NCBI GenBank assembly: GCA_017960885.1
Contig: JAGCYI010000161.1
Span: 1-40,784 of the forward strand
Length of the DNA stretch: 40,784 nucleotides
Direction of reading: 5' to 3'
Source: Bacteroidales bacterium
GTDB lineage: Bacteria; Bacteroidota; Bacteroidia; Bacteroidales; UBA3824
Made by a program: the position numbers and the translations under genes. Below are positions 31,948 through 40,784 of the stretch, piece by piece. The notes under the pieces were generated by a model, which was not told the DNA's origin, searched no databases, and saw nothing but the letters and a program-made list of their open reading frames with translations. How positions within the stretch are numbered: position 1 is the first letter of the stretch; each line of letters starts with the position of its first letter.

Positions 31948-33969
31948 ATGACTAACAAAGGCTATCTACTACTACTAATGCTATGCCTATGCGGCTACAT
32001 GCCGTTGCTGGCGCAAAACAATTTGAATATCATAAGCAAGACTACGGGAAACACTATCGAACTACGATGGGCTCCCACTAATCTTGATGCTTGGCGATAT
32101 GGCAATGATTTTGGCTATAAGCTTGAGCGTATCACCATTTTTAGAGACGGCAAACAGCTGATTCCCGTTGAAACTGTGGTGCTATCCACTGCTCTGCGTA
32201 TCAAATCTCTTTCGGAATGGGAAAAGAGAGAGGACGAAAAATATTTCGCCATTGCAGGTGAATGTATTTTTGGCGAACATTATTCAGCCCTTGCCACCTC
32301 GCCGGTGAGTATCTACAAGCACTATCAGCAGGAGCAAAACAAGTTCGGTTTTTCGCTCTATTGTGCCGATATGAATAAGGAGGTGGCAGATTATATGGGC
32401 TTGTATTTTGCCGACAAAACCGCCAAGCCCGGCGAGAGTTACTCGTATCGCCTCACTTTTGCCTCGCCCGACAGCGCACACTGCGACACTGCGCGTACTT
32501 TTGGCGCTTTAAACAACCATCCTGTGGATATTATCCCCGCAAAACCGGATGCATTTTTCGACAACAACGGCGTGATGGTAACTTGGAAAAACAATCATAG
32601 CAATCATTTTGTGGGCTATTATGTGGAACGGAGTTTCGACAACAAAACCTTTGCGAGGCTAAGCGAGGATCCCATTGCTGTAATTCAATCGTCGCTACAA
32701 AACAATTATTATACCGACACTACCGTAACGAATGTAAGCAAGGTGTATTACCGCATAGTGGGTGTGGATTCGTTTTCCGACGAAAGCAAACCTTCGGAAT
32801 CTACGGCTATTTTAAATTCAAAACCCATATCTCAATATGCCGAAATATCATCTGCCCAATCGGTGGATAATGGCGTGGAAATCAATTGGCGGTTTAACCT
32901 CGAAACCGAAACCGGCTCTGTTGACGGATTTAAGATTTACCGTGCACATAGTGCCGAAACTATAAGCCACTGCTTAGCCACCATTACCGACGTTGATCAG
33001 CGGAGCTACATTGATCCTCATCCCTTGCCCGACAATTATTATTATGTGTCGGTGTTTAATAGTAGCGAAGAAAAATACAATCCCTATCCATATTATTGCC
33101 TCATTATCGACAGCATTCCACCTATAAAACCGTTGGCACCGCAGGGTGTGTGCGATAGCTTGGGCAGAGTAACACTTTCGTGGCGCAATCCCGACCCCGA
33201 CGATGTGGCAGGGTTTAGGCTATTGCGCAAAAATTCTGAGGGTGAAATGTTTTTGATGCATGTGCCCTATATGCTCACCGACACCTTTTATATAGATACC
33301 ATCTCTCTTAAAACCCTGTCGCCTAATGTGTATTATGCACTTATAAGTGTGGATGCTCGTGGCAATCAAAGCGATTTGTCGCCCACACTTGCCGTTGCAC
33401 GCTACGATACTATTGCTCCGCAGCCGTCGATGATATCCGATATTCAATTAAACAAAAACAATGTGGTGGTATCGTGGAATAGGTCGGTTTCGCGCGATGT
33501 AAAATCCTATTTGCTGCTAAGGCGGCTATCCACTGCGGAGAGTTTCGACACTTTAGCTGTGGTGGCAGCTGATGTTTTGTTGTATGAGGATAAAACGGCA
33601 GAACCCGGCTTTGAATATTATTATCAAGTGATTACCCGCGACGGATATGGCAATTTTGCAGCAAGCAAACTCAAGGCTATGGAAATTCCCACACCACCAG
33701 AACCAGAATGGAAATTGCAAAACACCAAATCGCTAAATAGCATCACCCTCAAATGGAGCAATAAGCACGCCACCAAGCAGGTGGACAAAATATTAATTTA
33801 CCGAAAAACCGACGACAAACCATTGCATTACTACACAATGGTGAAAAACACCGACACCTTTGAGGACAAAAATTTGGTGATGGGCAAACACTACGCATAC
33901 CGAATACGCGTGGTGTATACCGATGCCACCGAAACACAATTGAGCAACGAAGTAGAATCCGAGATGTAA
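31948..33969 (+). CDS. Exported protein with about six fibronectin type III-like modules
   Basis: 673 residues from the ATG at 31948, which gives a signal peptide (MTNKGYLLLLMLCLCGYMPLLAQ); the upstream TTG overlaps the -7 element. The FN3-like pattern 'v.l.W........v.gy.v.R' recurs with ELRWAPT, MVTWKNN..FVGYYVERS, EINWRFN..DGFKIYRA, TLSWRNP..AGFRLLRK, VVSWNRS..KSYLLLRR and TLKWSNK..DKILIYRK. This is a chain of about six modules spaced by about 95-110 residues. No T9SS sorting tail and no lipobox. It is the first gene of a run with the beta-barrel at 33977 (7-bp gap), the 1520-residue protein and the TANFOR-like gene, so it may be a periplasmic or surface part of one assembly. Function unknown. 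Confidence 0.82.
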   Translation: MTNKGYLLLLMLCLCGYMPLLAQNNLNIISKTTGNTIELRWAPTNLDAWRYGNDFGYKLERITIFRDGKQLIPVETVVLSTALRIKSLSEWEKREDEKYFAIAGECIFGEHYSALATSPVSIYKHYQQEQNKFGFSLYCADMNKEVADYMGLYFADKTAKPGESYSYRLTFASPDSAHCDTARTFGALNNHPVDIIPAKPDAFFDNNGVMVTWKNNHSNHFVGYYVERSFDNKTFARLSEDPIAVIQSSLQNNYYTDTTVTNVSKVYYRIVGVDSFSDESKPSESTAILNSKPISQYAEISSAQSVDNGVEINWRFNLETETGSVDGFKIYRAHSAETISHCLATITDVDQRSYIDPHPLPDNYYYVSVFNSSEEKYNPYPYYCLIIDSIPPIKPLAPQGVCDSLGRVTLSWRNPDPDDVAGFRLLRKNSEGEMFLMHVPYMLTDTFYIDTISLKTLSPNVYYALISVDARGNQSDLSPTLAVARYDTIAPQPSMISDIQLNKNNVVVSWNRSVSRDVKSYLLLRRLSTAESFDTLAVVAADVLLYEDKTAEPGFEYYYQVITRDGYGNFAASKLKAMEIPTPPEPEWKLQNTKSLNSITLKWSNKHATKQVDKILIYRKTDDKPLHYYTMVKNTDTFEDKNLVMGKHYAYRIRVVYTDATETQLSNEVESEM

Positions 33970-33976
33970 CACACTG

Positions 33977-35707
33977 ATGAATATGAGATTAAAAACAACA
34001 TTCGGAATTATACTTTTTGCTTTGGGGGCTAATAGTGCGTATGCGCAAAATATCGAATCTATAATAAAATCTGATCCTATAAAAATGAGCGGCAATATAT
34101 CCATGAACACCACCAGCGAATTGATAGAAGATACCACTCTTGCCACCGACAGGTTTTATTATTATCTTTCCGGCGGAATAAATACGCAATTGTTTGGTTT
34201 TGTGAATGTTCCGTTTACATTTTCGTATACCAACAATGTGCTCACCAAAAATTTAGCGTTGCCCTACAATAGATTTTCCATTGCCCCAAATTACAAAAAA
34301 CTTACAGTGTATTTGGGATACAACTCTATGAGTTTTGGCAAATACACCCTTTCGGGGCACGATTATCTTGGCACTGGTGCACTCTACGAAGGTGAAGTGT
34401 GGCATATAGAGGGTTTTTGTGGCAGAATGCGCAAGGCAGTGCAGCCCGATACGTTGAATGTGGAGCCGTCGTACAAGCGTATGGGCGGCGGCGTAAAGAT
34501 AGGCTATCATAACGAGAACTATGACGTGGGATTCGACGTGATAAAGGTAAAAGACGACTCCTCGTCGATAAGTTTCTTAGGCTACGAAAATCAGTACATT
34601 GCGCCAAAAGACAACATAGCCGCATCGGTAAGGCTGAAAACCACATTGTGGAAAAAGCTCACACTTAGCGGCGAGTACGGAGTGAGCATACTCAACAGGT
34701 ATATTGCGCAAGATACCGCCACCAGCCGTGCATCCGACGTGCTAATAGAAACCGACGGCGAGGACGTATGCTTCCAAGCGTTTGACGTGGCGTTGGGCTA
34801 CAGCTTCGGCGACCATTCGATCGGATTCGGATATAGCAGAATACCACCCAACTACGAGACCCTCGGTGGCTACTATTTTGCCGAAGACGAAGAGACTTAT
34901 ACGGTTAACTTCTCCTCGCTGCTGTTTAACCACGTGTCGGTGTCGGGCGACGTGGGTCTCCGTCACAACAACCTCGACAATCAGAAACTCACCACCGACA
35001 ACAGCATAGCCGTAAACCTCGCAGCAAGTGGCAACATCACACAGAAGCTCAACTTCAACGTGTCGTACAACAACAACCAGCAGTATCTCAACCTCAGAAA
35101 CAAGTATGAAGAGCTAATGCAAACCACCGAGTTTGAAAATCTTGACACCACAGAATATTCAAGGCTCAACAACACCACCAATGTAGGGTTGAATTATATG
35201 ATAAGCAACAGCGAAACAGTAAGCAATTGCATATCAACAAGTTTTTTGTATCAAACCACTTCCGACCATCAGCGCTACGACACCACCACAGCCAATTCAA
35301 AAATTTACAACGGCAACCTCGGATACTGCCTGAGCCTGATACCGCAGAAAATGTCGGCGAGCGTTACATTCGGCTACAACCGCACCGAAATGCAGCATCA
35401 GAACACAGATATGTACACCACAAGCGTGAGCGTAAACAAAACCCTCTTTGGTCAGGTGTCGGGGTCGCTGTCGGGCACATACGCCTACACCAAGGTAGAC
35501 AGCGTGAAATCGAACGTAGTAAACGGGCGTATGTCGCTGTCGTACACATTGAAACAAAGCCACAACTTCAGCCTTTCGCTCAACTATATCAACAATTCGC
35601 AGGCTCGGGGCAACCGCAACAGGCTGACAATGAATTTGGGTTACACCTACAGCTTTGACATCATTAACCGCGAAAAACATAGAAAAGACGATGAAGAACA
35701 AAACTAA
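33977..35707 (+). CDS. Probable outer-membrane beta-barrel protein
   Basis: 576 residues with signal peptide (MNMRLKTTFGIILFALGANSAYAQ). Alternating strands with aromatic girdle residues run throughout: FYYYLSGGINTQLFGFVNVPFTFSY, LTVYLGYNSMSFGKYTLSG, HSIGFGYSRIPP, KLNFNVSYNNNQQYLNL, GNLGYCLSLIPQKMSASVTFGYNR, NFSLSLNYINN, MNLGYTYSFDI. The end after the last strand is a short charged tail (REKHRKDDEEQN). The segment 'SFGKYTLSGHDYLGTGALYEGEVWHIEGFCGRM' (quoted only in part elsewhere) recalls barrels that accompany giant secreted proteins in Bacteroidetes. It starts 7 bp after the FN3 gene and overlaps the next gene by 17 bp. An export pore or anchor role for its neighbours is inferred from context only. 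Confidence 0.75.
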   Translation: MNMRLKTTFGIILFALGANSAYAQNIESIIKSDPIKMSGNISMNTTSELIEDTTLATDRFYYYLSGGINTQLFGFVNVPFTFSYTNNVLTKNLALPYNRFSIAPNYKKLTVYLGYNSMSFGKYTLSGHDYLGTGALYEGEVWHIEGFCGRMRKAVQPDTLNVEPSYKRMGGGVKIGYHNENYDVGFDVIKVKDDSSSISFLGYENQYIAPKDNIAASVRLKTTLWKKLTLSGEYGVSILNRYIAQDTATSRASDVLIETDGEDVCFQAFDVALGYSFGDHSIGFGYSRIPPNYETLGGYYFAEDEETYTVNFSSLLFNHVSVSGDVGLRHNNLDNQKLTTDNSIAVNLAASGNITQKLNFNVSYNNNQQYLNLRNKYEELMQTTEFENLDTTEYSRLNNTTNVGLNYMISNSETVSNCISTSFLYQTTSDHQRYDTTTANSKIYNGNLGYCLSLIPQKMSASVTFGYNRTEMQHQNTDMYTTSVSVNKTLFGQVSGSLSGTYAYTKVDSVKSNVVNGRMSLSYTLKQSHNFSLSLNYINNSQARGNRNRLTMNLGYTYSFDIINREKHRKDDEEQN

Positions 35708-38700
35708 CACCAGAATCTACACCTTAATAGCCATCGTTTTTTTGCTGCTGACAAGCGCAAGTGCGTGGGCGCAAAACAATAACGAAACGCAAGTGAACTC
35801 GATAGTAGACGACGCCCGGGCAATAGCCCGAGAGTCGCAAGACGCCACCAAAGAGGTGCCCGCCGAGCGCCGCCTTGCCAATGCCATAGAAACAGCCCGC
35901 AAGGTGAAGGAGATGGCCAACTATATCGATAAAATAAAAAACCTTGCCGAAAATACACAGATACCATTGCCTATAGGCATCAAAAGCAATTTAAACGACT
36001 ATGAGATAGTGGTGCAGCAGCTGTCGCACGAGAGCGACTCGGTAGCCAAAGCCTATATGACGCTGGTGATACCAGTAGATTCTGCCACCACCATAGGATT
36101 TGAAACCTACATATCGCTGTCGGGAAGCTGCGGACCTCAGATGCCTGGCAGGCTCAAGCTCATTCGCCCTGTGGAGATGGCGTTTGGCGACAAGTTCAAC
36201 ATAGTCTTCAACCCGGGGTCGTATGCCGAGTTCGACTGCGACGGCATCACCCAGTTTCATATGGACGTTACTCTGGAGTTTGTTGCCAATGCAATCAAGT
36301 TTTACGACGAGAATATGAACCCATTGCAAAAGCCGAAATTCAACACTAAGCTTACATTCAACGATTTTTCGGATTTTGTGTTCGATATCAACGCCAAACT
36401 CGCATTCGAATTTCCTGAATTGCAAGACTTTCTATTTTATATTGAAGATATAACGGTAGATTTCAGCGAGTTTACCACGCCTAAGACCGCGGCTTTTCCT
36501 CCCGGATATTTCGGCAGCGACGACGACCGCAATCTGTGGCGCGGCTTAGCTGTAAAAAAAGCGCAAGTGTATCTGCCGCCTGCGTTAAAAACCGACCAGA
36601 CATCCATATCTGACCCGTCGAAAGTGCAAGTGAAGAAAGTTAAAAACGAGGACAGAACCTCGATAGTGTGCAGCAATTTGGTAATCGACCGCCACGGCAT
36701 CACTGTTGACGCCTCGGTAGAGCAGCTCTGCCGTGAATGTAAGGTGGACGAAACCAAATGGGATTTGAAAGTTGAGTCGATAAGCCTTGACATAGTTAAA
36801 AGCAAGATACAGGGGGCGGGATTTTCGGGAAGTCTCAACATACCGCCATTCGGCGAGTATTCAAAATTAGGATACACAGCCGAATACAACGTAGCCGAAA
36901 AAGAGTTTGACTTTAAATGCAACATCGGCGGCAAGCACAGCTTTGATGTGTTCGGAGCCACGCTTACCCTCAACGAGCAGTCGTATATAGAAATAGCTCT
37001 CAAAAAAGGCGGCTTTTATCCTACCATTAGCGCCTCGGGCTCGATAAAGATCGACGCTCCGCTCTCGGAAGGAGGAATGAGGCTTCAGCTGCCCGAAATA
37101 GCATTCGAAGGAATGAAGATACGCCGCGAGAAACCAGTGTTTGAGCCTGGCGTATGGGATATGTCGGCGCTTGCAGATGTGGAGATGCCCAAGATAGCAG
37201 GCTTTGATTTTGCATTGTCAAACATATCACAAAAAGACGAGTCGATAAGCTTTGACGCAATGGTGTCGCTCAACGGCACTATCACCGGCGAAGGCTCTTT
37301 TGAAATAGTGGGCGACTTTGACCATTACAAGATAAAGCGGGTGAATGTGTCGAAAATATCCGTGGCATACCAGCAGCCGTTTTTCGGAGTGAAAGGCTCG
37401 CTCGAGCTTAAGCGCGGCGACGAGACCTACGGCAACGGGTTCCGTGGAAGCGTGAACCTTTCGCTAATGAACGACTGGAACTTCGACGCCGTGACAGTGT
37501 TTGGCAAAAAAGACCAGTTCAGATACTTCCTGGTGGATGTGTATGGCGAGAAAAAGTCGGGACTATTCACCATTCCGCCTTGTATCACAGTGCAGGGTCT
37601 CGGCGGCGGAGTGTACCACCGGATGAACCAGACAGTTGAAAACAACGAATTTGGCAAGGCGCTCTCCGGCATATGCTATGTGCCAGATAAGAAAGTGGGA
37701 TTCGGATTCCTTGCCACGGCGCGTTTCTTCGTAGGACAGGAAAACGCCGTAAATGCCAAGACTTCGTTTGATATTCAGTTCAACGAGCATTGGGGTCTCA
37801 ACTATTTTCAGATTACCGGCGACCTGGCTTTTATGAACGTTCCTGAGGGTATGGAAAAATTCAAAGCTAACGTGATGGACAAAGTGAAGAAAATGCAGAG
37901 CGACAACGGACTCGGCAAGCTCCACCTCAAGACACCCGACGATTTGCAAATGCCCGAAGACAAACAGGACGGCGTGCTTACCGCGTCGATACTGATGAAA
38001 TTCGACGCCACCAACAAGACCTTCTTTGCCGATTTAAAAACCTATCTCGACGCCGGATTTATCCACGGCACAGGTCCTGACAACCTTATGGTAGAGGCCA
38101 AAGCCCTTTTTGGCACCAAAGACTGGTATATGCATCTTGGTTCGCCCGACAAGCCCTGCGGCGTAAGCGTGCTGGGGCTGCTTAACACCAACAGCTATTT
38201 TATGCTCGGCAACCAGATACCTCCGCTGCCCGATCCTCCAGCCGAAGTGTGGGGCTCTATGCCTTCGGAACAGAAAAACAAATATCTGTCAGCTAAGAAT
38301 ATGGACAATCTCTCCGACCTGTCCACTGGCAAAGGCGTGGCGTTCGGACTCAATTTCAAGGCGGGAGCCGAAATAAACCCCGTGCCGTTTTACGCCAAGT
38401 TCGACGTGGGCGCGGGAGTGGAGTTTCTGCTCGCCAACTACAAAGACGCGCACTGCAAAGGCCGCACTGACGAGATAGGCATCAAAGGCTGGTACGCACA
38501 GGCGCAGATGTGGGCGTATCTCAACGCCGCCGTGGGCTTGAAGGTAAAAGTGTTTAGAAAAGAGCGCAAGTTTGACATTGCGGCACTGCACGCTGGAGCG
38601 GTGATGACTGGTATGGGACCTAACCCGTTTTATTTTGTGGGCAACCTCAACGCCTCGTACAGTCTGCTTGGCGGATTGGTGAAAGGCAGCTGCTCTATCG

Positions 38701-40253
38701 ACCTGGAAATCGGCGAGAAGTGCGAACTGAAGCGTGGCAACGACCTCTTGGGCGAGAGCATACTGTCGGCACTCACACCCTCCGACGGCGAAACCGACGT
38801 AAACGTGTTTGCATCGCCACAGGCTGTGCTCAACATACCTGTGGATCACGAATTTGAGATGCTTGATGAGAATGAGAAACTCCAGCGCTATATTATCGAA
38901 ATAGCCGAATATACCGTCACCGACAATACCACAGGCAAGCCGGTGGATGGAAAAAGAGTAACGGCAACCGACGGACTCACAGTGGTGTACAATCCTACCG
39001 AGCCGTTCGACACCAAGCACAGTTACAAAGTGTACGTAAAAGTGCTGTTCAAGCAGAGAGTAGGCAGCAGCTGGCAGCCCGTAAAAGATGACGACGGGTC
39101 GGCATATTATGAGGATATGACAGTAAACTTCACCTCAGGAGAACGTCCTACAACGATAGATCCAAAGCATATCATCTGCTCGTATCCGCAGAACCTGATG
39201 TACAACTTTTACAAAGACCAGACCTACGACGGGTATATCTGCCTGATGTACAATTACCAATACCTGTTCCGTCCTGAGGCGCACAAGGGATTCAAACAGA
39301 AAGTAGTGATAACCAACAAGAAAGGCTACTATAACGAGGTGGATTTCAGCACCAAACCTTCATCGGAAGTGCCAGGCGAGCAGCTCGAAATCACATTCAG
39401 CCTCCGCGACCTCGGACTTGAGAACAACACCGTGTACAAATTAGAGCTGATGAACATACCGCTCACCACCGTGAGCAGCATCGACCAGAACGTGGACAAG
39501 AAGTACACACAGGTAGGGGGCGGCAACACCAACGACACCATCGAAGTTCGCCACACCTCCGCATCCGGCACGCTCAACCAGATGGAGACCAAGACAATCT
39601 GCACCTTGAACTTCAAGACAAGCCGTTTCAACAAATTCTTAGATAAAATCAACAGTCTTGACATAGTCAACGGCGATGCCCTGAGCGTGGGCAGCGACAC
39701 TTGGCGGCACTCGCTGTCGGTCAACATCACCTCCAACGACTTTTTCGACGGCGTGGAGTGGCGCGGCACCGACAAGGTAGAGCCACTGATAGCCTTCGAT
39801 ATCGACTTAGCCAACACCAGCTGGTACGAGAACTCGATCTACAAGCAGTATTATTCCACATATACGGTCAAAGACGGCGAACAAGACCGCCCGTACAAGT
39901 TCCCGCCGCGCGACGCCATCGAAATCAACAACAACCGCGAGTGCCAGCACAACTATTTCCGCCTCGAACCATCGGAGATAGAGTCAGGACGACCCACGGG
40001 ACTGTTTGAGATGGGCTCGATACACTACTGCGCCCTGTACCAGTTCGATGACGATGTCCGCGAGACCCGCATCAAGCTGCTCCGCAAGTCGGAAAGCAAC
40101 ATCCCGCTCAACCCCTTGGAGGACCAAATAGTGAAATACAACAATGCGGTGCCGTTCACCTCGGGACGCTACCCGTACTACATAATATACCGTCTGCCCG
40201 GCAAGAACACCGTTCTTGAGAGGGTTAAGGCCAACTTTATCTACAACAAATAA
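35691..40253 (+). CDS. Giant exported protein of unknown function (1520 residues)
   Basis: The start is ATG 35691, giving MKNKTNTRIYTLIAIVFLLLTSASAWAQ as a signal peptide; it overlaps the barrel gene by 17 bp. Residues about 30-90 are helical and charged (DDARAIARESQDATKEVPAERR). Residues about 100-1030 are a long beta-rich region with many 'F.a.v.f....gi.g.g...g' strand pairs and LWRGLAVKKAQVYLPPAL near residue 285. Residues about 1030-1160 resemble a bacterial Ig-like (Big_5/SbsA-type) module: LTPSDGETDVNVFASPQAV ... PTEPFDTKHSYKVYVKV. The rest is unassigned. No T9SS tail, lipobox or enzyme motif seen. Codon use leans to ATA (Ile), CTG and TCG, unlike the housekeeping genes here. Probably a structural surface protein working with the adjacent barrel. 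Confidence 0.8.
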   Translation: MKNKTNTRIYTLIAIVFLLLTSASAWAQNNNETQVNSIVDDARAIARESQDATKEVPAERRLANAIETARKVKEMANYIDKIKNLAENTQIPLPIGIKSNLNDYEIVVQQLSHESDSVAKAYMTLVIPVDSATTIGFETYISLSGSCGPQMPGRLKLIRPVEMAFGDKFNIVFNPGSYAEFDCDGITQFHMDVTLEFVANAIKFYDENMNPLQKPKFNTKLTFNDFSDFVFDINAKLAFEFPELQDFLFYIEDITVDFSEFTTPKTAAFPPGYFGSDDDRNLWRGLAVKKAQVYLPPALKTDQTSISDPSKVQVKKVKNEDRTSIVCSNLVIDRHGITVDASVEQLCRECKVDETKWDLKVESISLDIVKSKIQGAGFSGSLNIPPFGEYSKLGYTAEYNVAEKEFDFKCNIGGKHSFDVFGATLTLNEQSYIEIALKKGGFYPTISASGSIKIDAPLSEGGMRLQLPEIAFEGMKIRREKPVFEPGVWDMSALADVEMPKIAGFDFALSNISQKDESISFDAMVSLNGTITGEGSFEIVGDFDHYKIKRVNVSKISVAYQQPFFGVKGSLELKRGDETYGNGFRGSVNLSLMNDWNFDAVTVFGKKDQFRYFLVDVYGEKKSGLFTIPPCITVQGLGGGVYHRMNQTVENNEFGKALSGICYVPDKKVGFGFLATARFFVGQENAVNAKTSFDIQFNEHWGLNYFQITGDLAFMNVPEGMEKFKANVMDKVKKMQSDNGLGKLHLKTPDDLQMPEDKQDGVLTASILMKFDATNKTFFADLKTYLDAGFIHGTGPDNLMVEAKALFGTKDWYMHLGSPDKPCGVSVLGLLNTNSYFMLGNQIPPLPDPPAEVWGSMPSEQKNKYLSAKNMDNLSDLSTGKGVAFGLNFKAGAEINPVPFYAKFDVGAGVEFLLANYKDAHCKGRTDEIGIKGWYAQAQMWAYLNAAVGLKVKVFRKERKFDIAALHAGAVMTGMGPNPFYFVGNLNASYSLLGGLVKGSCSIDLEIGEKCELKRGNDLLGESILSALTPSDGETDVNVFASPQAVLNIPVDHEFEMLDENEKLQRYIIEIAEYTVTDNTTGKPVDGKRVTATDGLTVVYNPTEPFDTKHSYKVYVKVLFKQRVGSSWQPVKDDDGSAYYEDMTVNFTSGERPTTIDPKHIICSYPQNLMYNFYKDQTYDGYICLMYNYQYLFRPEAHKGFKQKVVITNKKGYYNEVDFSTKPSSEVPGEQLEITFSLRDLGLENNTVYKLELMNIPLTTVSSIDQNVDKKYTQVGGGNTNDTIEVRHTSASGTLNQMETKTICTLNFKTSRFNKFLDKINSLDIVNGDALSVGSDTWRHSLSVNITSNDFFDGVEWRGTDKVEPLIAFDIDLANTSWYENSIYKQYYSTYTVKDGEQDRPYKFPPRDAIEINNNRECQHNYFRLEPSEIESGRPTGLFEMGSIHYCALYQFDDDVRETRIKLLRKSESNIPLNPLEDQIVKYNNAVPFTSGRYPYYIIYRLPGKNTVLERVKANFIYNK

Positions 40254-40277
40254 ACTAACAATCACACACACGCATCT

Positions 40278-40784
40278 ATGACCAAGCATCTTACCATACT
40301 GATAGCAATCCTCCTCGCCGCCCTCGGGCTAAAGGCGCAGACCAAAGTATACCCCATACAAGTAACCATAAGCGGCAGCGGCGACATATCTGCCGAACTC
40401 TCAGAGCTCTACGGCGTAAAATCCACACTGATGTTCACCTTCCAGTGCCTCGACCGCAGCGAAACAAGCCTCCCCGTGGCTGTAAAAGTTCGTCTCTACC
40501 CCTCCACTGGCCACGGCAAAGCCATCGAGAACAAGCTCCAGACCGGCAAGAAGACCTTCGACATTGGTTTCGGACAAACCATTATAGAACAGAAAGGCGA
40601 GCTTGAGAAATACTTCCTCAACGAGTACACCAACCTTTCGCAGGCGGGCTACTACCAAAACGGACAATTAGCCGAAGGTAACTACATACTGCAGGTGACC
40701 TGCTACGACGCGCGCACCATCTCTCGCCAGATATCCAACACCGCCAAGATGTACCTCCACATCGACCAGTTCGGCTACCCCACC
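40278..40784 (+). CDS. Exported protein beginning with a TANFOR-like domain (truncated by window edge)
   Basis: The first 169 residues are visible. Signal peptide MTKHLTILIAILLAALGLKAQ. The next 140 residues follow the pattern of the roughly 147-residue TANFOR (Bacteroides/Tannerella forsythus) domain: an initial 'YPIQVTISG', ELYGVKSTLMFTFQCLDRSE, a mid loop with IEQKGELEKYF, then GYYQNGQLAEGNYILQVTCYD, and the closing 'SNTAKMYLHIDQFGYP'. Such proteins are large, with further Ig/FN3 modules after the domain; that part lies outside the window. It starts 24 bases after the giant gene, so it belongs to the same transcription unit. Family assignment is by recalled pattern, not by search. Confidence 0.7.
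   Translation, partial: MTKHLTILIAILLAALGLKAQTKVYPIQVTISGSGDISAELSELYGVKSTLMFTFQCLDRSETSLPVAVKVRLYPSTGHGKAIENKLQTGKKTFDIGFGQTIIEQKGELEKYFLNEYTNLSQAGYYQNGQLAEGNYILQVTCYDARTISRQISNTAKMYLHIDQFGYPT

Noticed and set aside
38289..39020. 243-residue minus-strand frame
   Set aside because: Shadow of the giant exported gene; composition and lack of promoter do not support it.

Overview
The window looks like chromosomal DNA of a Bacteroidota organism, most likely order Bacteroidales. The evidence: many start sites have the Bacteroidetes-type -7 element TAnnTTTG 15-60 bases upstream; most starts lack a Shine-Dalgarno sequence; lipoproteins carry Bacteroidetes-style signals; a type IX secretion (T9SS) C-terminal sorting domain with SprB-type repeats is present at 27489-30449; and there are FISUMP, Listeria-Bacteroides repeat and probable TANFOR-type domains. 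I saw no phage, plasmid, insertion-sequence transposase, CRISPR array, rRNA or tRNA.

Layout. 1-10.4 kb: an LTA-synthase-like membrane sulfatase (cut by the left edge), a Q/E-rich lipoprotein, a repeat protein of Ig-like modules ending in a GldM-C-like domain, a NUDIX hydrolase, a large membrane sensor phosphatase (YfiR-like, coiled coil, PAS-PAS-SpoIIE), convergent rmuC, and a small secreted protein. 10.5-15.5 kb: amtB without an adjacent glnK, then an accessory-looking stretch. This holds a two-gene unit with a retropepsin-like aspartic protease, an array of six 21-bp repeats, a secreted protein, and two divergent HTH genes. Between the HTH genes lies a roughly 200-bp sequence that can form two mutually exclusive folds, one of them an intrinsic terminator. 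15.6-19.1 kb: housekeeping genes: tsaC, prfB (with an intact programmed +1 frameshift that splits the gene in naive ORF calls), a SPOR-domain protein and thiL.

19.1-27.4 kb: a tightly packed run of four genes: SpoIID/LytB-like protein, AmpG-like importer, 1513-residue AsmA-like protein, and a MurC/Mpl-family Mur ligase. Junctions overlap or are 2 bp apart. The content suggests peptidoglycan fragment uptake and recycling coupled to envelope maintenance. 27.4-31.8 kb: two minus-strand surface proteins, a T9SS cargo and an InlB/FISUMP lipoprotein, separated by a perfect hairpin terminator.

31.9-40.8 kb: a four-gene surface locus, cut by the right edge: a six-module FN3-like exported protein, a probable outer-membrane beta-barrel, a 1520-residue exported protein of unknown function, and a protein whose start resembles the TANFOR domain. 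Its codon use shifts toward ATA, CTG and TCG in the later genes. This locus and the bistable leader at 14766-14967 are the strongest candidates for undescribed biology.
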